Shown here: positions 53,830 through 64,000 of the stretch, piece after piece
How the letters are laid out: every line of letters begins with the position of its first letter
How positions within the stretch are numbered: position 1 is the first letter of the stretch
NCBI GenBank assembly: GCA_032718475.1
Contig: JAUCBJ010009130.1
Location: 1 to 64,000, forward strand
DNA length: 64,000 nt
Reading direction: 5' to 3'
Source of the DNA: Nemertoderma westbladi
Lineage: Eukaryota; Xenacoelomorpha; Nemertodermatida; Nemertodermatidae
The notes under the pieces: model-generated
Databases searched by the model: none
What the model was told of the DNA's origin: nothing
Seen by the model: the letters and a program-made list of their open reading frames with translations, nothing else
Translations under genes and position numbers: made by a program

Positions 53830-54870
53830 CTACAAGGTCAAACAATAAATTATACAACTACACACAGACACTACACCTACACGAAGTTGGGCGCATCGCG
53901 TGACAACAACTTAAGTTAAGTTAGTATGTTAAGTGTCATATAAACAATATATAAGCAGATTTCCCCTAATCTCTTTTACCCCCTAGCGGCAGACTGGTTA
54001 CCTGCAGACGGTTTAAGGCCTAAGCAAAACTCTAGAAAATATGTGCCGCGCGGGAATCAATCAGGAAGAACGGATTATATTCAAGAATTCGAAATGACTG
54101 AAGGTAACTTTTAGAAATTTCTCCCGCTAGCGGTAAATCTTAGTACTGTAGAGGACTAACATCCCATAAACAGTTAGTTCTAGTACATAATTATGTCAAG
54201 GTCAGGTTAAACGAATTAAAAGTAAGGAAACCTTCTACGGCAGACAGGAGAACTGCAGATGGATTAGCCTCTATTAATGACCCACCCCAACCAATGTCCG
54301 TTCGCTAAGGCTCGCCCCACATGTGAAGTTACACTTCCATTACAAATGTGATGACATGAATTTATGCACGTTGTTGTTTAATAAGAATATAATAAGACAC
54401 ATCACATGAATGACGTAAGAAAGTGGCATGAAAAGATTCCTGTAGCAATTATTATTATAAATACTAATTACCAAGTGTCACCTGATATCCCCAATGAAGA
54501 ATGCAGATGGTTTGGTAAACAAATCAATCTTAGGGTTCCGTTGGTACTTACTATGTCACCAGGAAGGAGTTACTTCTCCTAGGAATATTATTTACGCAGG
54601 CAAAAAAGCCGGAGTGACAAAACGATGGTCGAGCGGGCGGGATTACAACATCCCACGCAATATAAATTAATACATAGAGATAAGTTCGTTTGTGTGGCTG
54701 AATCCCAACTCGCTTCCAAGAAGAATCACTTTGATGACGGGCGGAAGGCAACGTTCGGCATAATTTATTCAGAGATTAATGTAGGGAGATCTCAAGGAAA
54801 CCCCACAGTCTCCCATTTAGTTACCCACTGTAGTACTGCATGCTATGATATGAGCCCAATTCTATAATAG
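53830..54870. other. Intronic/intergenic sequence, nothing firmly recognised
   Basis: There are mixed AT-rich sequences without recognisable exons. A plus-strand frame at 54625-54867 (80 codons) has no motif I can name and could be part of an old interspersed repeat. Confidence 0.5.
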
Positions 54871-54876
54871 TTTATT
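54871..54876 (-). promoter_or_regulatory. Polyadenylation signal AATAAA of the FLYWCH/BED/hAT gene
   Basis: The plus strand reads tttatt, giving AATAAA on the minus strand about 140 nt past the stop codon at 55016. Such placement supports the gene having its own transcript end inside the kinase intron. Confidence 0.5.
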
Positions 54877-55015
54877 CCTGTTATTGCTTTTATACTATAT
54901 TAATTCATAATTGAGTAACAATAATACCAGTAAAGACAATCAATAAGGATAAATATCATTTAAGAGTCATTTCAACTTGATTTACATCAGATAAAACGAA
55001 ACTGCAAAACGGAAA

Positions 55016-57844
55016 TTAAAACTGATTCTCAGCAATGAGAGTTAGTGAGTCAATGAGGTGATTCACAGAGCAATCAGAGACCCCAATGGTTGCTAGACTA
55101 CGGGGATTGTTACCACGGGAGGCCATAGTTACACACTTAGCGACCAGATACCGTCTGGCCAACCGACCTAGATGGGGCAGCACGTTGGCTCGCGAACGCC
55201 ACCACAACAAAGGATCCACGTCGAAGTCCACGGAGGGTTCCATCGAGGCGTAGAGACTCAACTCCGACTCCGCAATCCGACGACCGGGGTCGGAATCGGA
55301 CCCGGATTCAAACAAACTATTGGGTTGAGTCGACTTGAGTTCCCGGAGTTTATCTTGTCGTCTCGCCAACATCGAATCAGCTTCGTTTCTCTTGGAAGTT
55401 GCCCGTCTACCTACAGCATCCCCCGTCACTAGGGCAACCGTATCCAACCTACCAACAGTTGCGGCTATCTCCTCTACCATCTCATTGGCTACAGCTGTCC
55501 AATTATCAGGAGAGAACTCGTTGAAACTAAACCTCGGGTCTAAGAACATCGATTTCTTTACGTAGTCGAATACTTGCACCGTCAACCGACCCGGACCCAC
55601 ACTGTACTTCTCATCGAGAACGTCGGACATCCTCTCCTTAACTTCCTTCACAAGTTCCACCTCCGACTCATTCTCAAACAGAATGTCGTTGAGTTGTTCT
55701 CGGAGGGGAAGGAACTTACTGATGTAGCAGAAACCATCGGATTGGAGCGATTTCTGGAAGGCGACAATCAATCGGAACAGCGGCAGTACCGACTCGATTA
55801 CATTGAGGTCCTCAGCTAGGGTCCCTTGGGAGCGTTCTAGAACAACGGGTCTGTTGGCCGCGGCTGATTGGAGGAGCGCCACTGTTGTCTGCCAGTAGAA
55901 CGGGTCGTCTGCAGCCAACGAAACCTCGGGGTTGGTGGCTAACTCGCGGAGTCGCAAAACTGCTGAACTTATAGCCGGGAACTCCAGAGCGGCGACCATG
56001 ATGGAGTCAATGACCACGGAGAAGCATGGTAACCAAGGCAACCCCAGGGTCTCTTGGAAGACGGCCAACCCCAGGGGTTCGTCAGGGGAGCTAACAATAC
56101 AGCCGAGGTCGGCGGGGTTTACATCGAAATAATGGAGCTTACTAACGAGCGCAGCGAGTGGGTCAGCGTCGGGGACCACGGTTCCTAAGCAACGAGTAAC
56201 CGGTAGCCAATCATCGCCGATGTAATGGACCCGGAGCGTAAAGAAAGGATCGCGAGGTCGCCCCCCGGCCCAGTGGTCGATGGAAAGAGCGATGTGGCTT
56301 CCGCAGGGGAAAGGGAGTATAGATCGACGAAGGGATGCGAGCAGACGGGGGATGTGTTGGGACACGATGAGGTCTACGGTGGGAAGCTGATAGCGAGGGT
56401 TCAACGCCGAGAGAAAGTCGATGAAAACGGAGTCGGTGAGTAAAGAAAGTGGGAGTCCGTAACGGCCCAATAATGATAGTAAACCTCGGGAGATTCTATC
56501 CGACTCCATCACGAACCGAGGGGGGGCTATAGACGAGCCTTCTAGAGACGGAGTGGGTCCTACAGACCCAGACACACCTCCAACATACTCCACTGTCGGC
56601 TCATCCTGTCTACCAACCTGCTTCAACATAAATTCCGCGTGTTCTACTGGATGATTGGACTTCATATGACAGATCAACCGACTGGTATTCCCTCGGTAGG
56701 TGTGTAACTTAGCCGGACACAGACTGCACTGTCGGATGTCCATCCTGGGGGAGCCGTCCTCGGGTTCTACAGACCCGATGTCCGTGAAATACTCCCATAT
56801 ATGGGAGACCCTCTTCCCGACTCGTCCGTTGTGCGTCAGATTATCCAGATCAACCACCACACTACGCTGCTGTACACTCCCCCCTCGCTTAACTCCTTGT
56901 CTATTAGAGAACTCCTGGTAAACCTCCGGGTGGTATATCTTTAGATGGCTGATCATAGGCGACGTGGAACCCACGTGGTGTCGCACACGTTTACGACAGT
57001 TGAGACACATTCTAAATGAATCGTCCGTCGGATGTTTGTAGAAGTACTCCCATATAAACGACCGCGTTCGATCAATAATCTCCAAACTATTAGCTGTTAA
57101 TTCTTTAGAGTCTTGTGTCTCAGAATTTAATAAATCATCGTCACACTGCTGGTTGAATTCCTCTTTCACGGATCCATATCGACTTGTTGATTGTATGTTG
57201 GACACTGATATTTCTTTTCGTGGCGATTTAGTTACCTGAGACTTTATTAAATCGATAGAACTTGTGTCGATTGATTTATCCTTAGGTTTACGGGACTTCT
57301 GCCTCGCCCGGTTGGTAACCCGCATTAAGTTTTTCGGTTTCGGTAATGGGCCTTCCAGCAACCCGCAGTCTTCCATCCGAGTCATCGCATCGTCAACCAG
57401 CACCGAGGCCTTCTTACCGACGTTTTGGCGTCGCACCGCCGCAGCCTTCACCAACGAGCGCAACGTACACTGGGTTGCGAGTCCGGGTTGAGCGGGGTGT
57501 TTGTGTGGTAGACGGCCTCTACGGAACTCATCCCCACGTTGGGAGACCGTAGCGGGGCAATGGGACCTACTGTTACGTACAGAACAGGACCAAGATGTAA
57601 CAGAATTCTTAGATGTTCGGTTCCGGTTCTTTAGGGTGTAGGAGTAGCCCTGGGACTCCAACAGTAGCGGACGCTGTTTGTGGGAACCTTCGGCTAATAT
57701 AGTAAACTCTTGTTTCTCTACGGGAGCCGTGGTTGAGGTCGGATCGTCAGTAGAATTATTAGAACATTGTAAAAGTTCCTCAGGAATGTTGTGCGAAAAG
57801 TCTGCTGCATCAACATCGACTTGTTCCAGAAAATCAAAATCCAT
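55016..57844 (-). CDS. FLYWCH-BED-BED-hAT transposase-derived protein (probably domesticated), single exon
   Basis: The 942-residue intact frame starts at an ATG preceded by an in-frame TAG 18 nt upstream. Residues about 47-118 form a FLYWCH zinc finger (RPLLLESQGYSY, SWSC at Cys87, Cys96, PHKHP with His114/His116). Two BED zinc fingers follow: about 262-312 (IWEYF, Cys280, Cys283, His300, His305) and about 347-405 (IWEYF, Cys373, Cys376, His393, His398). Residues about 445-900 resemble a hAT transposase: SIDHWAG (first catalytic Asp, 523), a WLPCF region, the FLDPRF motif (767-772) and a C-terminal dimerisation segment with PLLWWRSRANVLPHLGRLAR. The TDN motif appears as SSPDE, and the C..H motif lacks its His (CFSVVIDS), so catalysis is probably lost. 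This pattern suggests a ZBED-like, DNA-binding nuclear regulator. No terminal inverted repeats flank the gene. It lies on the same strand as the kinase exons, within what looks like their 7.7-kb intron. Confidence 0.9.
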   Translation of the reverse strand: MDFDFLEQVDVDAADFSHNIPEELLQCSNNSTDDPTSTTAPVEKQEFTILAEGSHKQRPLLLESQGYSYTLKNRNRTSKNSVTSWSCSVRNSRSHCPATVSQRGDEFRRGRLPHKHPAQPGLATQCTLRSLVKAAAVRRQNVGKKASVLVDDAMTRMEDCGLLEGPLPKPKNLMRVTNRARQKSRKPKDKSIDTSSIDLIKSQVTKSPRKEISVSNIQSTSRYGSVKEEFNQQCDDDLLNSETQDSKELTANSLEIIDRTRSFIWEYFYKHPTDDSFRMCLNCRKRVRHHVGSTSPMISHLKIYHPEVYQEFSNRQGVKRGGSVQQRSVVVDLDNLTHNGRVGKRVSHIWEYFTDIGSVEPEDGSPRMDIRQCSLCPAKLHTYRGNTSRLICHMKSNHPVEHAEFMLKQVGRQDEPTVEYVGGVSGSVGPTPSLEGSSIAPPRFVMESDRISRGLLSLLGRYGLPLSLLTDSVFIDFLSALNPRYQLPTVDLIVSQHIPRLLASLRRSILPFPCGSHIALSIDHWAGGRPRDPFFTLRVHYIGDDWLPVTRCLGTVVPDADPLAALVSKLHYFDVNPADLGCIVSSPDEPLGLAVFQETLGLPWLPCFSVVIDSIMVAALEFPAISSAVLRLRELATNPEVSLAADDPFYWQTTVALLQSAAANRPVVLERSQGTLAEDLNVIESVLPLFRLIVAFQKSLQSDGFCYISKFLPLREQLNDILFENESEVELVKEVKERMSDVLDEKYSVGPGRLTVQVFDYVKKSMFLDPRFSFNEFSPDNWTAVANEMVEEIAATVGRLDTVALVTGDAVGRRATSKRNEADSMLARRQDKLRELKSTQPNSLFESGSDSDPGRRIAESELSLYASMEPSVDFDVDPLLWWRSRANVLPHLGRLARRYLVAKCVTMASRGNNPRSLATIGVSDCSVNHLIDSLTLIAENQF

Positions 57845-57997
57845 ACCCTCCTCTAAGAAGCTCTAAGTGACTCCGCGCCGACAACGGCTGAACGGAAATA
57901 TTTCCAGTGGTTAGTTACGATACAGCGATAGGCCTAATCTATTGTTAGTCGAAATTCGGTACTGAAGTACTGAAAGGGAAAGGTAGCTCTATGGGTA

Positions 57998-58385
57998 AAA
58001 CGAACTTAGATCCTGCAAGGCCTGACTTCGATAAACTTAGATCTTTCCGAACCCATTTTCTATCTGGGTGAACTTAGATCCTAGCTAGGTGAACAGTGAA
58101 CTTAGATCCTAACTAGGTGAACTTAGATCCTATCTGGGTGAACGTAGATCCTAACTAGGTGAATTTAGATACTAACTAGGTGAATTTAGATCCTAACTAG
58201 GTGAACTTAGATCCCATTTATGCTATTAAAAGACTTTGGTAATCATCATGCTAGTCGCGAAGCGAACTTAGATCCCACGTTGAAAGCAAAGCGAACTTAG
58301 ATCTTACTTAGGTGGACTTAGATCCCAATTTATACAAATTCCTTAGCACACGCTAGATGAGAAACTATCTTAGATCCCACGTGTA
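57998..58385. repeat. Imperfect 21-bp tandem repeat (gtgaacttagatcctaactag)
   Basis: About a dozen copies of a gaacttagatcc-core repeat occur here, most regular at 58070-58215 where the 21-bp period is clear. Looser copies lie at 58002, 58036, 58263, 58291, 58313 and 58368. The reverse complement (ggatctaagttcg) appears at about 58592 and repeatedly at 60072-60220, so the array forms the left end of an inverted-repeat element. It also sits about 150 bp upstream of the start codon of the FLYWCH/BED/hAT gene. Confidence 0.85.
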
Positions 58386-58683
58386 CTGTGCGTTGGCCGC
58401 GTTCTATATCGATATTATAGTGTATATATTGTACTGTGTTTCATTAAGCATATAAAACTACTTATAATGATCTAACAGTCTAATGCAAATAAGTCATACT
58501 GTCATACACTCAAAGTAGTTGTGATCAGTGACTAACCAACAAACTATAATTTGCCAATTAATAGCTAATTCATTGCAATGTATTGGTGGTGGGATCTAAG
58601 TTCGCTTCCCTTCAAGCGTGATAATATTTACAGTAAGGTCTGCTGAAGGCCTATGCTGCTATGGGAATGACATGTCACAGCTA

Positions 58684-58867
58684 CGGCTGTACGGTACGCA
58701 TATTTCCAATTGGGGTGTCGTTTCAGCCTATGGAAGTATTTCTGGGGTTCTAATTGGATGTTCCTTCAATAAGCTCACCTCATTGGCTAACACTCACCCA
58801 TAGCCAAAAGGCTGAAAGGTGTGTCGGTTCAGCCTATAAGTGCCAAAAGGGATGTCGCTTGGGGAAA
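58684..58867 (+). repeat. Left long inverted arm of the DNA element
   Basis: It matches the reverse complement of 59886-60056 with small indels and scattered substitutions. A small open frame in each arm (SNWGVVSAYGSISG) reflects this homology, not a gene. Confidence 0.85.
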
Positions 58868-59602
58868 CTGTCTGAGTGAGTACCGGTACTGCTGTACTGA
58901 CAGATAAAAATATTAAAAGCGAAAGCTCCCTGACACGCTGGACAGCCCGAGCTCATCAGTAACTGCCTGTAGGCTAGGTCAATAATTGGTAATATGTCAG
59001 CACTATGGAAACAGGTAAAAATAGGTAAGCCTAGGGCAGTAGGGTAAGTGGATTGTGGGCTTCAATGCGTGGTCAGTTCAGTTGTAGGTAGGCCTACTGT
59101 AGACCCTTTCTGCCTTTGACCTTAAGACTGTAAGACTGGTAGAGGTTAGAGGTAGCTCTAGCAGATAGTCCTATTGTTTTTAAATAAGACTACGTCTGGT
59201 TCTTGTCACTGCTGCACTGTCCGTACTCATTGACATTGACACACTGTATGTATACAGTATAGGCCAAATAACTGAATAAGCAAGTTGACTACTCTATGTA
59301 CAGATGTAGTACCAATCAGTAACATTTAGAAAGTAACATAAAAAAATTATTTGTAATCTTTTGTAAACGAATAATGTTAATTGTTTTTGTATTCCCAAGG
59401 TTTTGAACCGACTGACAACTACTGTACTGTAAGAAATCGAGGTTGTTTAATGTTTAGACATTTCACCTGGTAGCGGTGGTTAAAATCCCATATTTCGATC
59501 GTATTTAATGTCTAAATATTACAAACTTTAAGATTTAAATCAAACTCAGCATTAAGTTAAATGCGACAAAAACTAATGACAAGTATTTCCCTTTATTGAC
59601 CA

Positions 59603-59615
59603 CCCCCCCCCCCCC
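59603..59615 (+). repeat. Poly(C) tract, 13 C
   Basis: A homopolymer run in the spacer of the inverted-arm element. The length is uncertain because such tracts are unstable. Confidence 0.85.
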
Positions 59616-59885
59616 AACACTGTCAGGTTACAAATGCTTCGGCTACTACTGACTACTGTACGTGGCTCGCGCATATGTTATTGTGAATTAATATATAATA
59701 TAATTATATATGCAGACAGGCAGATATGGCAGTAGTATTTCTTAATTAACTAAACCCAATACAAATGATGTGGTAACAAACAAATAACACCAGAAATTTT
59801 TGAATATGACATATAATTGTGATTTACCTGTTTAATACGGAAGGAACAGGCAGGCCTAAGTACAATTTACATGTAATAAAAGTGA

Positions 59886-60056
59886 TTTCCCCCAAGCAAC
59901 ACCCCTTCTGGCAATTAGGCTGAACCGACACACCTTTTGGATATGGGAGTGTTAGCCAAGGAGGTGAGCTTATTGAAGAAACAGCCAATTAGAAGCCCAG
60001 AAATACTTCCATAGGCTGAAACGACACCCCAATTGGAAATATCCCTACGGTACAGC
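59886..60056 (-). repeat. Right long inverted arm of the DNA element
   Basis: This is the reverse complement of the left arm at 58684-58867. It is followed at 60072-60220 by outward copies of the ggatctaagttcg repeat, mirroring the left-hand array. Confidence 0.85.
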
Positions 60057-60247
60057 AATATATGCAAGGTGGGATCTAAGTTCGTATGTTGAGCATCTAA
60101 GTTCGTATGGGAAGGATCTAAGTTGGTATGGGAAGGATCTAAGTTCGTATGGGAAGGATCTATGTTCACCCAAGATCAAAGTTCGTTCAGGATCTAAGGT
60201 GCTCTAGGATCTAAAGCCGGGGAACCGTTCTATGTGGTACCGGTAGT

Positions 60248-60296
60248 GCAAGGCCATCTAAACAACGTTATTACAAAGTTATTTAGATGGCCTTGC
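60248..60296. repeat. Short inverted repeat, 19-bp arms, 11-nt loop
   Basis: gcaaggccatctaaacaac (60248-60266) pairs with gttatttagatggccttgc (60278-60296) with a single mismatch. It is placed just outside the inverted-arm element. It could be a small foldback or hairpin; no function is evident. Confidence 0.85.
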
Positions 60297-61753
<1,457 letters not shown>

Positions 61754-61867
61754 CTATGGCGAAACATTATTGATTAATTAATTAATTTATGTTGGTGATT
61801 TATTCCGCGACACTGGAGTCACGAAATGGTGTGGGACAAGCCAATGGATGACTGTTGGATACCATGT

Positions 61868-61990
61868 AACACCAGCTAGCTGGTGGAGTGGTTAATGCAC
61901 CTGTCTCCCATTGAGATGCCGGGTTCGACCCCGGGTGTGACCTGGTTCGTCAACGTCAACCCATTGTGCTAACCCAGTACCCTCAGGGAA
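61868..61990 (+). mobile_element. tRNA-derived SINE head (copy 2)
   Basis: It contains an A-box-like tagctggtggagtggttaat and a B box gggttcgaccccgggt at tRNA spacing. The T stem has a mismatch and the acceptor stem pairs only partly, so it is a tRNA-derived SINE rather than a functional tRNA gene. The following 400 bp share blocks with the sequence downstream of copy 1, including taacctgctcctttccc at 62299-62315 and 43261-43277. Confidence 0.65.
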
Positions 61991-62455
61991 CCCCCTACTG
62001 TTTGTGAAAAAGGTTGGGTAGACAGAAAAACGTCGATCAAAATGAATGTTTTTTAAATGATCACCCCTAATTGTTCAACAAATTTTAATGAGTTAATGTG
62101 AAATTAGAAGCATAGATGCGTAGATTGACCTCCCAACTTCTTCAGAGAGAGAAAATCAAAATTTATTGTGGGCGGAAAATTGACGCTACTATGACCTAAT
62201 TGACACTACTATATGACCTGACTATCTGTAAAATAATAAAATTGTAACGTGTGCTATCTACCTTCGTTTATTGTCTTGTTTAGAATATTGAGAGACGATA
62301 ACCTGCTCCTTTCCCTAAATTTATAACATTATTAATTCGCTGAGATGGGATTTGTCTATTTTCATACACTGTTCCGAATTCTTACTGGATGAGTTAGAAT
62401 TTTTATTTTCGTTAAAAAACTGACGTCGGAAACGTTTGAAAAGTGTATCCACCAT

Positions 62456-62695
62456 CACTTAACAATCTAACCGCATTATTGCGAGCCCTTCCTGTACCCA
62501 TAGAAAGGTTGACTTAACAACCTAACCTCATTATTGCGAGCCCTTCCTGTACCCATGGAAAGGTTGACTTAACAACCTAACCGCATTATTGCGAGCCCTT
62601 CCTGTACCCATGGAAAGGTTGACTTAACAACCTAACCGCATTATTGCGAGCCCTTCCTGTACCCATGGAAAGGTTGACTTACAAGGATTCCAAAT
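62456..62695. repeat. 55-bp tandem repeat, about 4.2 copies
   Basis: gcgagcccttcctgtaccca begins at 62481, 62536, 62591 and 62646, exactly 55 bp apart, with only a few substitutions (atagaaagg versus atggaaagg; aacctcatt versus aaccgcatt). No coding role is seen. Confidence 0.95.
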
Positions 62696-62820
62696 CTGTA
62701 AAAACTTATAAATTTCCACAATTTTTATATTTTGTATTTTTAATTTTTTTCTGTATGATAAATAATTATAGTTAAAACTTATTAATTAATTTGAAGACTT
62801 CTTATGAAACAAAATAATGC

Positions 62821-62842
62821 GGGGGGGGGGGGGGGGGGGGGG
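62821..62842 (+). repeat. Poly(G) tract, 22 G
   Basis: A homopolymer run about 180 bp past the USP39 stop codon in that gene's direction. It lies beyond the proposed poly(A) signal at 62878. Confidence 0.9.
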
Positions 62843-62877
62843 TTGGAGCTCGTGTCTGCTACAATTGCTGTGGTGCC

Positions 62878-62883
62878 TTTATT
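62878..62883 (-). promoter_or_regulatory. Polyadenylation signal AATAAA of the USP39 gene
   Basis: The plus strand reads tttatt; AATAAA on the minus strand sits about 136 nt downstream of the stop at 63019, a normal 3' UTR distance. Confidence 0.5.
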
Positions 62884-63018
62884 TACGAAGTAACAGCCCG
62901 TATATATCTGTTACACGTTACGACGTTTCTGTGACATACGTAACGACAACCGTTTTACTAATAACAAACAACAATAATAAAAAAAATATTGCAGATACAA
63001 TAGTTCATTTAATTTATA

Positions 63019-64000
63019 TTAACTGGGTGTGTTTGTTTCAGTTTGCAGTTCCCAGAACTGTATGTAAGATTCACTAAGAGTAATCATCTGGGGCAGAACC
63101 TCTTGTACGTGTAAATCCTGAACCTCGAACCACTTGCCGGTTCCTTTATGGAGGATGTGACAGCGGTAGGTTCCTTTAGCGAACTCCCCATCGTGTACGA
63201 TGTTAGCAACCAGATCGTAGGTCGTGTTGGGATGCGCCTTGCGAACATCTTCGTCAGCAACAAGAAGCTCACCGAAATCCACCCCCTTTATAGGGAAGTT
63301 AACTATTGTGTTGTTTTTCTCTACAAAGAAGTTGTTCTTTATGAAGCGTTTTAGGTAGATAATAAGATAAGGAGGGAGGTGGGTGAGTTGGTATCGCTTT
63401 GTTGAATTATCTTTGAAGGTTTTATATTCTTTGTTGGTAACGCCGTCGAACTTGGAACACAAGGCGTACAGCGGGACCTGAGGGATTATATTCTCCTCAA
63501 TCTCGGCTTTGAACAGCGGGGGAGGCGGAATGTCCATAGTTAAGTAAAGGAAAGAGGACTCAGTTACAGTCTCCCTGTACGCCTCTGTTGCTAACAACCT
63601 CCGCTTTTGTGAGTCGTCGAGTTCTACAGGAAGGATCTTCTGTGACCAACAACGTAAGGAACCCTGGAAAGTCCGGTAAACGACGCTGGAGTCGCGAGAT
63701 CGCTTACCATTCAGACTCAGATGGAGGCTGTTTAAGAACCAAGACAGCAGATCGATGGGGTCCGCTTGCTGAGTGATCTGGAAGCGTTTTTCGCTACAGA
63801 GAACCACGGCCTGCAGCATCTCGTGGGGACTAACGTGCGCCTTGAAGTTATTAGGGTTCCAGATTTTGCGCACGGCTTCCCCGAACCGCTGACTAAGGAG
63901 ACGGAGCTGCTCACCCGGTTTGCTTTTCAACCGGTTGTAATTCGACGGTTCCAAGAAATAATTCCGAAGTGGCGGAATAAGAGACAAACATTGCATAACA
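63019..64000 (-). CDS. USP39: USP39/Sad1-like splicing factor, C-terminal part (5' end cut by window)
   Basis: An open frame of 326 codons with no intron runs from the right edge (VMQC) to a TAA at 63019. It matches the catalytically dead ubiquitin-hydrolase fold of USP39 (yeast Sad1), a U4/U6.U5 tri-snRNP-associated protein needed for pre-mRNA splicing. Strong family stretches are PPLRNYFLE, NFKAHVSPHEMLQAVVLCS, LTHLPPYLI, KNNFFVEKN, TTYDLVANIVHDG, HKGTGKWFEVQDL and LPQMITLSESYIQ. The His of the His box is replaced (KGTYRCH in place of G-H-Y), as in known USP39 proteins that lack deubiquitinase activity. About 240 N-terminal residues, including the zinc-finger UBP domain, lie beyond the window. 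Mammalian USP39 has several introns in this region; here there are none, suggesting intron loss or a retrocopy. Confidence 0.96.
   Translation of the reverse strand, partial: VMQCLSLIPPLRNYFLEPSNYNRLKSKPGEQLRLLSQRFGEAVRKIWNPNNFKAHVSPHEMLQAVVLCSEKRFQITQQADPIDLLSWFLNSLHLSLNGKRSRDSSVVYRTFQGSLRCWSQKILPVELDDSQKRRLLATEAYRETVTESSFLYLTMDIPPPPLFKAEIEENIIPQVPLYALCSKFDGVTNKEYKTFKDNSTKRYQLTHLPPYLIIYLKRFIKNNFFVEKNNTIVNFPIKGVDFGELLVADEDVRKAHPNTTYDLVANIVHDGEFAKGTYRCHILHKGTGKWFEVQDLHVQEVLPQMITLSESYIQFWELQTETNTPS

Larger units (their letters stand above)
57998..60222. mobile_element. Non-autonomous DNA element with inverted subterminal arrays and long inverted arms
   Basis: The left part carries gaacttagatcc repeats and the right part (60072-60220) carries their reverse complement. 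Inside, 58684-58867 and 59886-60056 are imperfect inverted arms, roughly 90% alike, sharing for example atttccaattggggtgtcg and caataagctcacctc. About 1 kb of non-coding sequence separates the arms. No transposase frame is present, so it would depend on a partner in trans. Outer borders and target duplication were not settled; a hAT- or foldback-type element is possible. Confidence 0.65.

Noticed and set aside
54625-54867. 80-codon plus-strand open frame
   Set aside because: There is no recognisable motif, start context or partner exon. It is AT-rich and may be an old repeat fragment.
58618-60169. Two small frames on opposite strands with similar peptides (SNWGVVSAYGSISG)
   Set aside because: They are the same inverted-arm sequence read twice. 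The similarity comes from the DNA inverted repeat, and neither has codon-level conservation that I could see.
55016-60222. The FLYWCH/BED/hAT gene plus the gaacttagatcc arrays as one autonomous transposon
   Set aside because: No matching inverted array is found past the 3' end of the gene (54870-55016), so the arrays belong to the separate element to the right.
61754-63018. Possible upstream NUAK exons (N-lobe) between the kinase exon and USP39
   Set aside because: The stretch consists of the SINE, a 55-bp tandem repeat, a poly(G) tract and AT-rich sequence; no HYCH-, VAIK- or glycine-loop-like frame was seen.

Overview
This is eukaryotic, almost certainly invertebrate-animal, nuclear DNA. 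It has AT-rich non-coding sequence, GT-AG introns, three animal-type protein genes on the minus strand, tRNA-derived SINEs, a non-LTR retrotransposon and about 43 kb of tandem repeats. I cannot name the species. No bacterial operons, CRISPR arrays or rRNA/tRNA genes are visible. A run of 100 Ns (22452-22551) marks an assembly gap.

Layout, left to right. 1-7990: a 38-bp satellite, 210 units in strict register, which ends inside a decayed reverse-transcriptase fragment (7981-8760). 8834-8900: a perfect 30-bp-arm hairpin. 9299-10364: poly(A) signal and terminal exon of a minus-strand gene. 10790-41302: a 26-bp satellite interrupted at 31656-35406 by a complete EN-RT LINE with a 12-bp target-site duplication. 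41391-42746: two more minus-strand exons whose splice phases connect them to the terminal exon across a 31-kb satellite-filled intron. 42181-45140: SINE-like and degenerate repeats. 45141-53602: an 18-bp minisatellite with a 1,536-bp higher-order duplication. 53697-53829 and 61568-61753: two minus-strand exons of a NUAK-type (AMPK-related) protein kinase. 55016-57844: a single-exon gene between those two exons, on the same strand, encoding a FLYWCH + BED + BED + hAT-transposase-like protein. 57998-60222: a non-autonomous, inverted-repeat DNA element. 63019-64000: the 3' part of a USP39/Sad1 splicing-factor gene, cut by the window edge.

The most economical reading is one long minus-strand NUAK-family gene running from beyond the right edge to 9.3 kb. 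Its introns would hold megabase-style satellites, a LINE and a domesticated hAT gene. This is only partly proven. The two kinase exons join in phase, and the three C-terminal exons join in phase, but the exon that should link the two sets (end of the kinase domain) was not found. It may be missing from the assembly, lost in the 18-bp minisatellite, or the two exon sets may be different genes.

The satellite open reading frames are by-products of repeat composition and are not annotated as genes.
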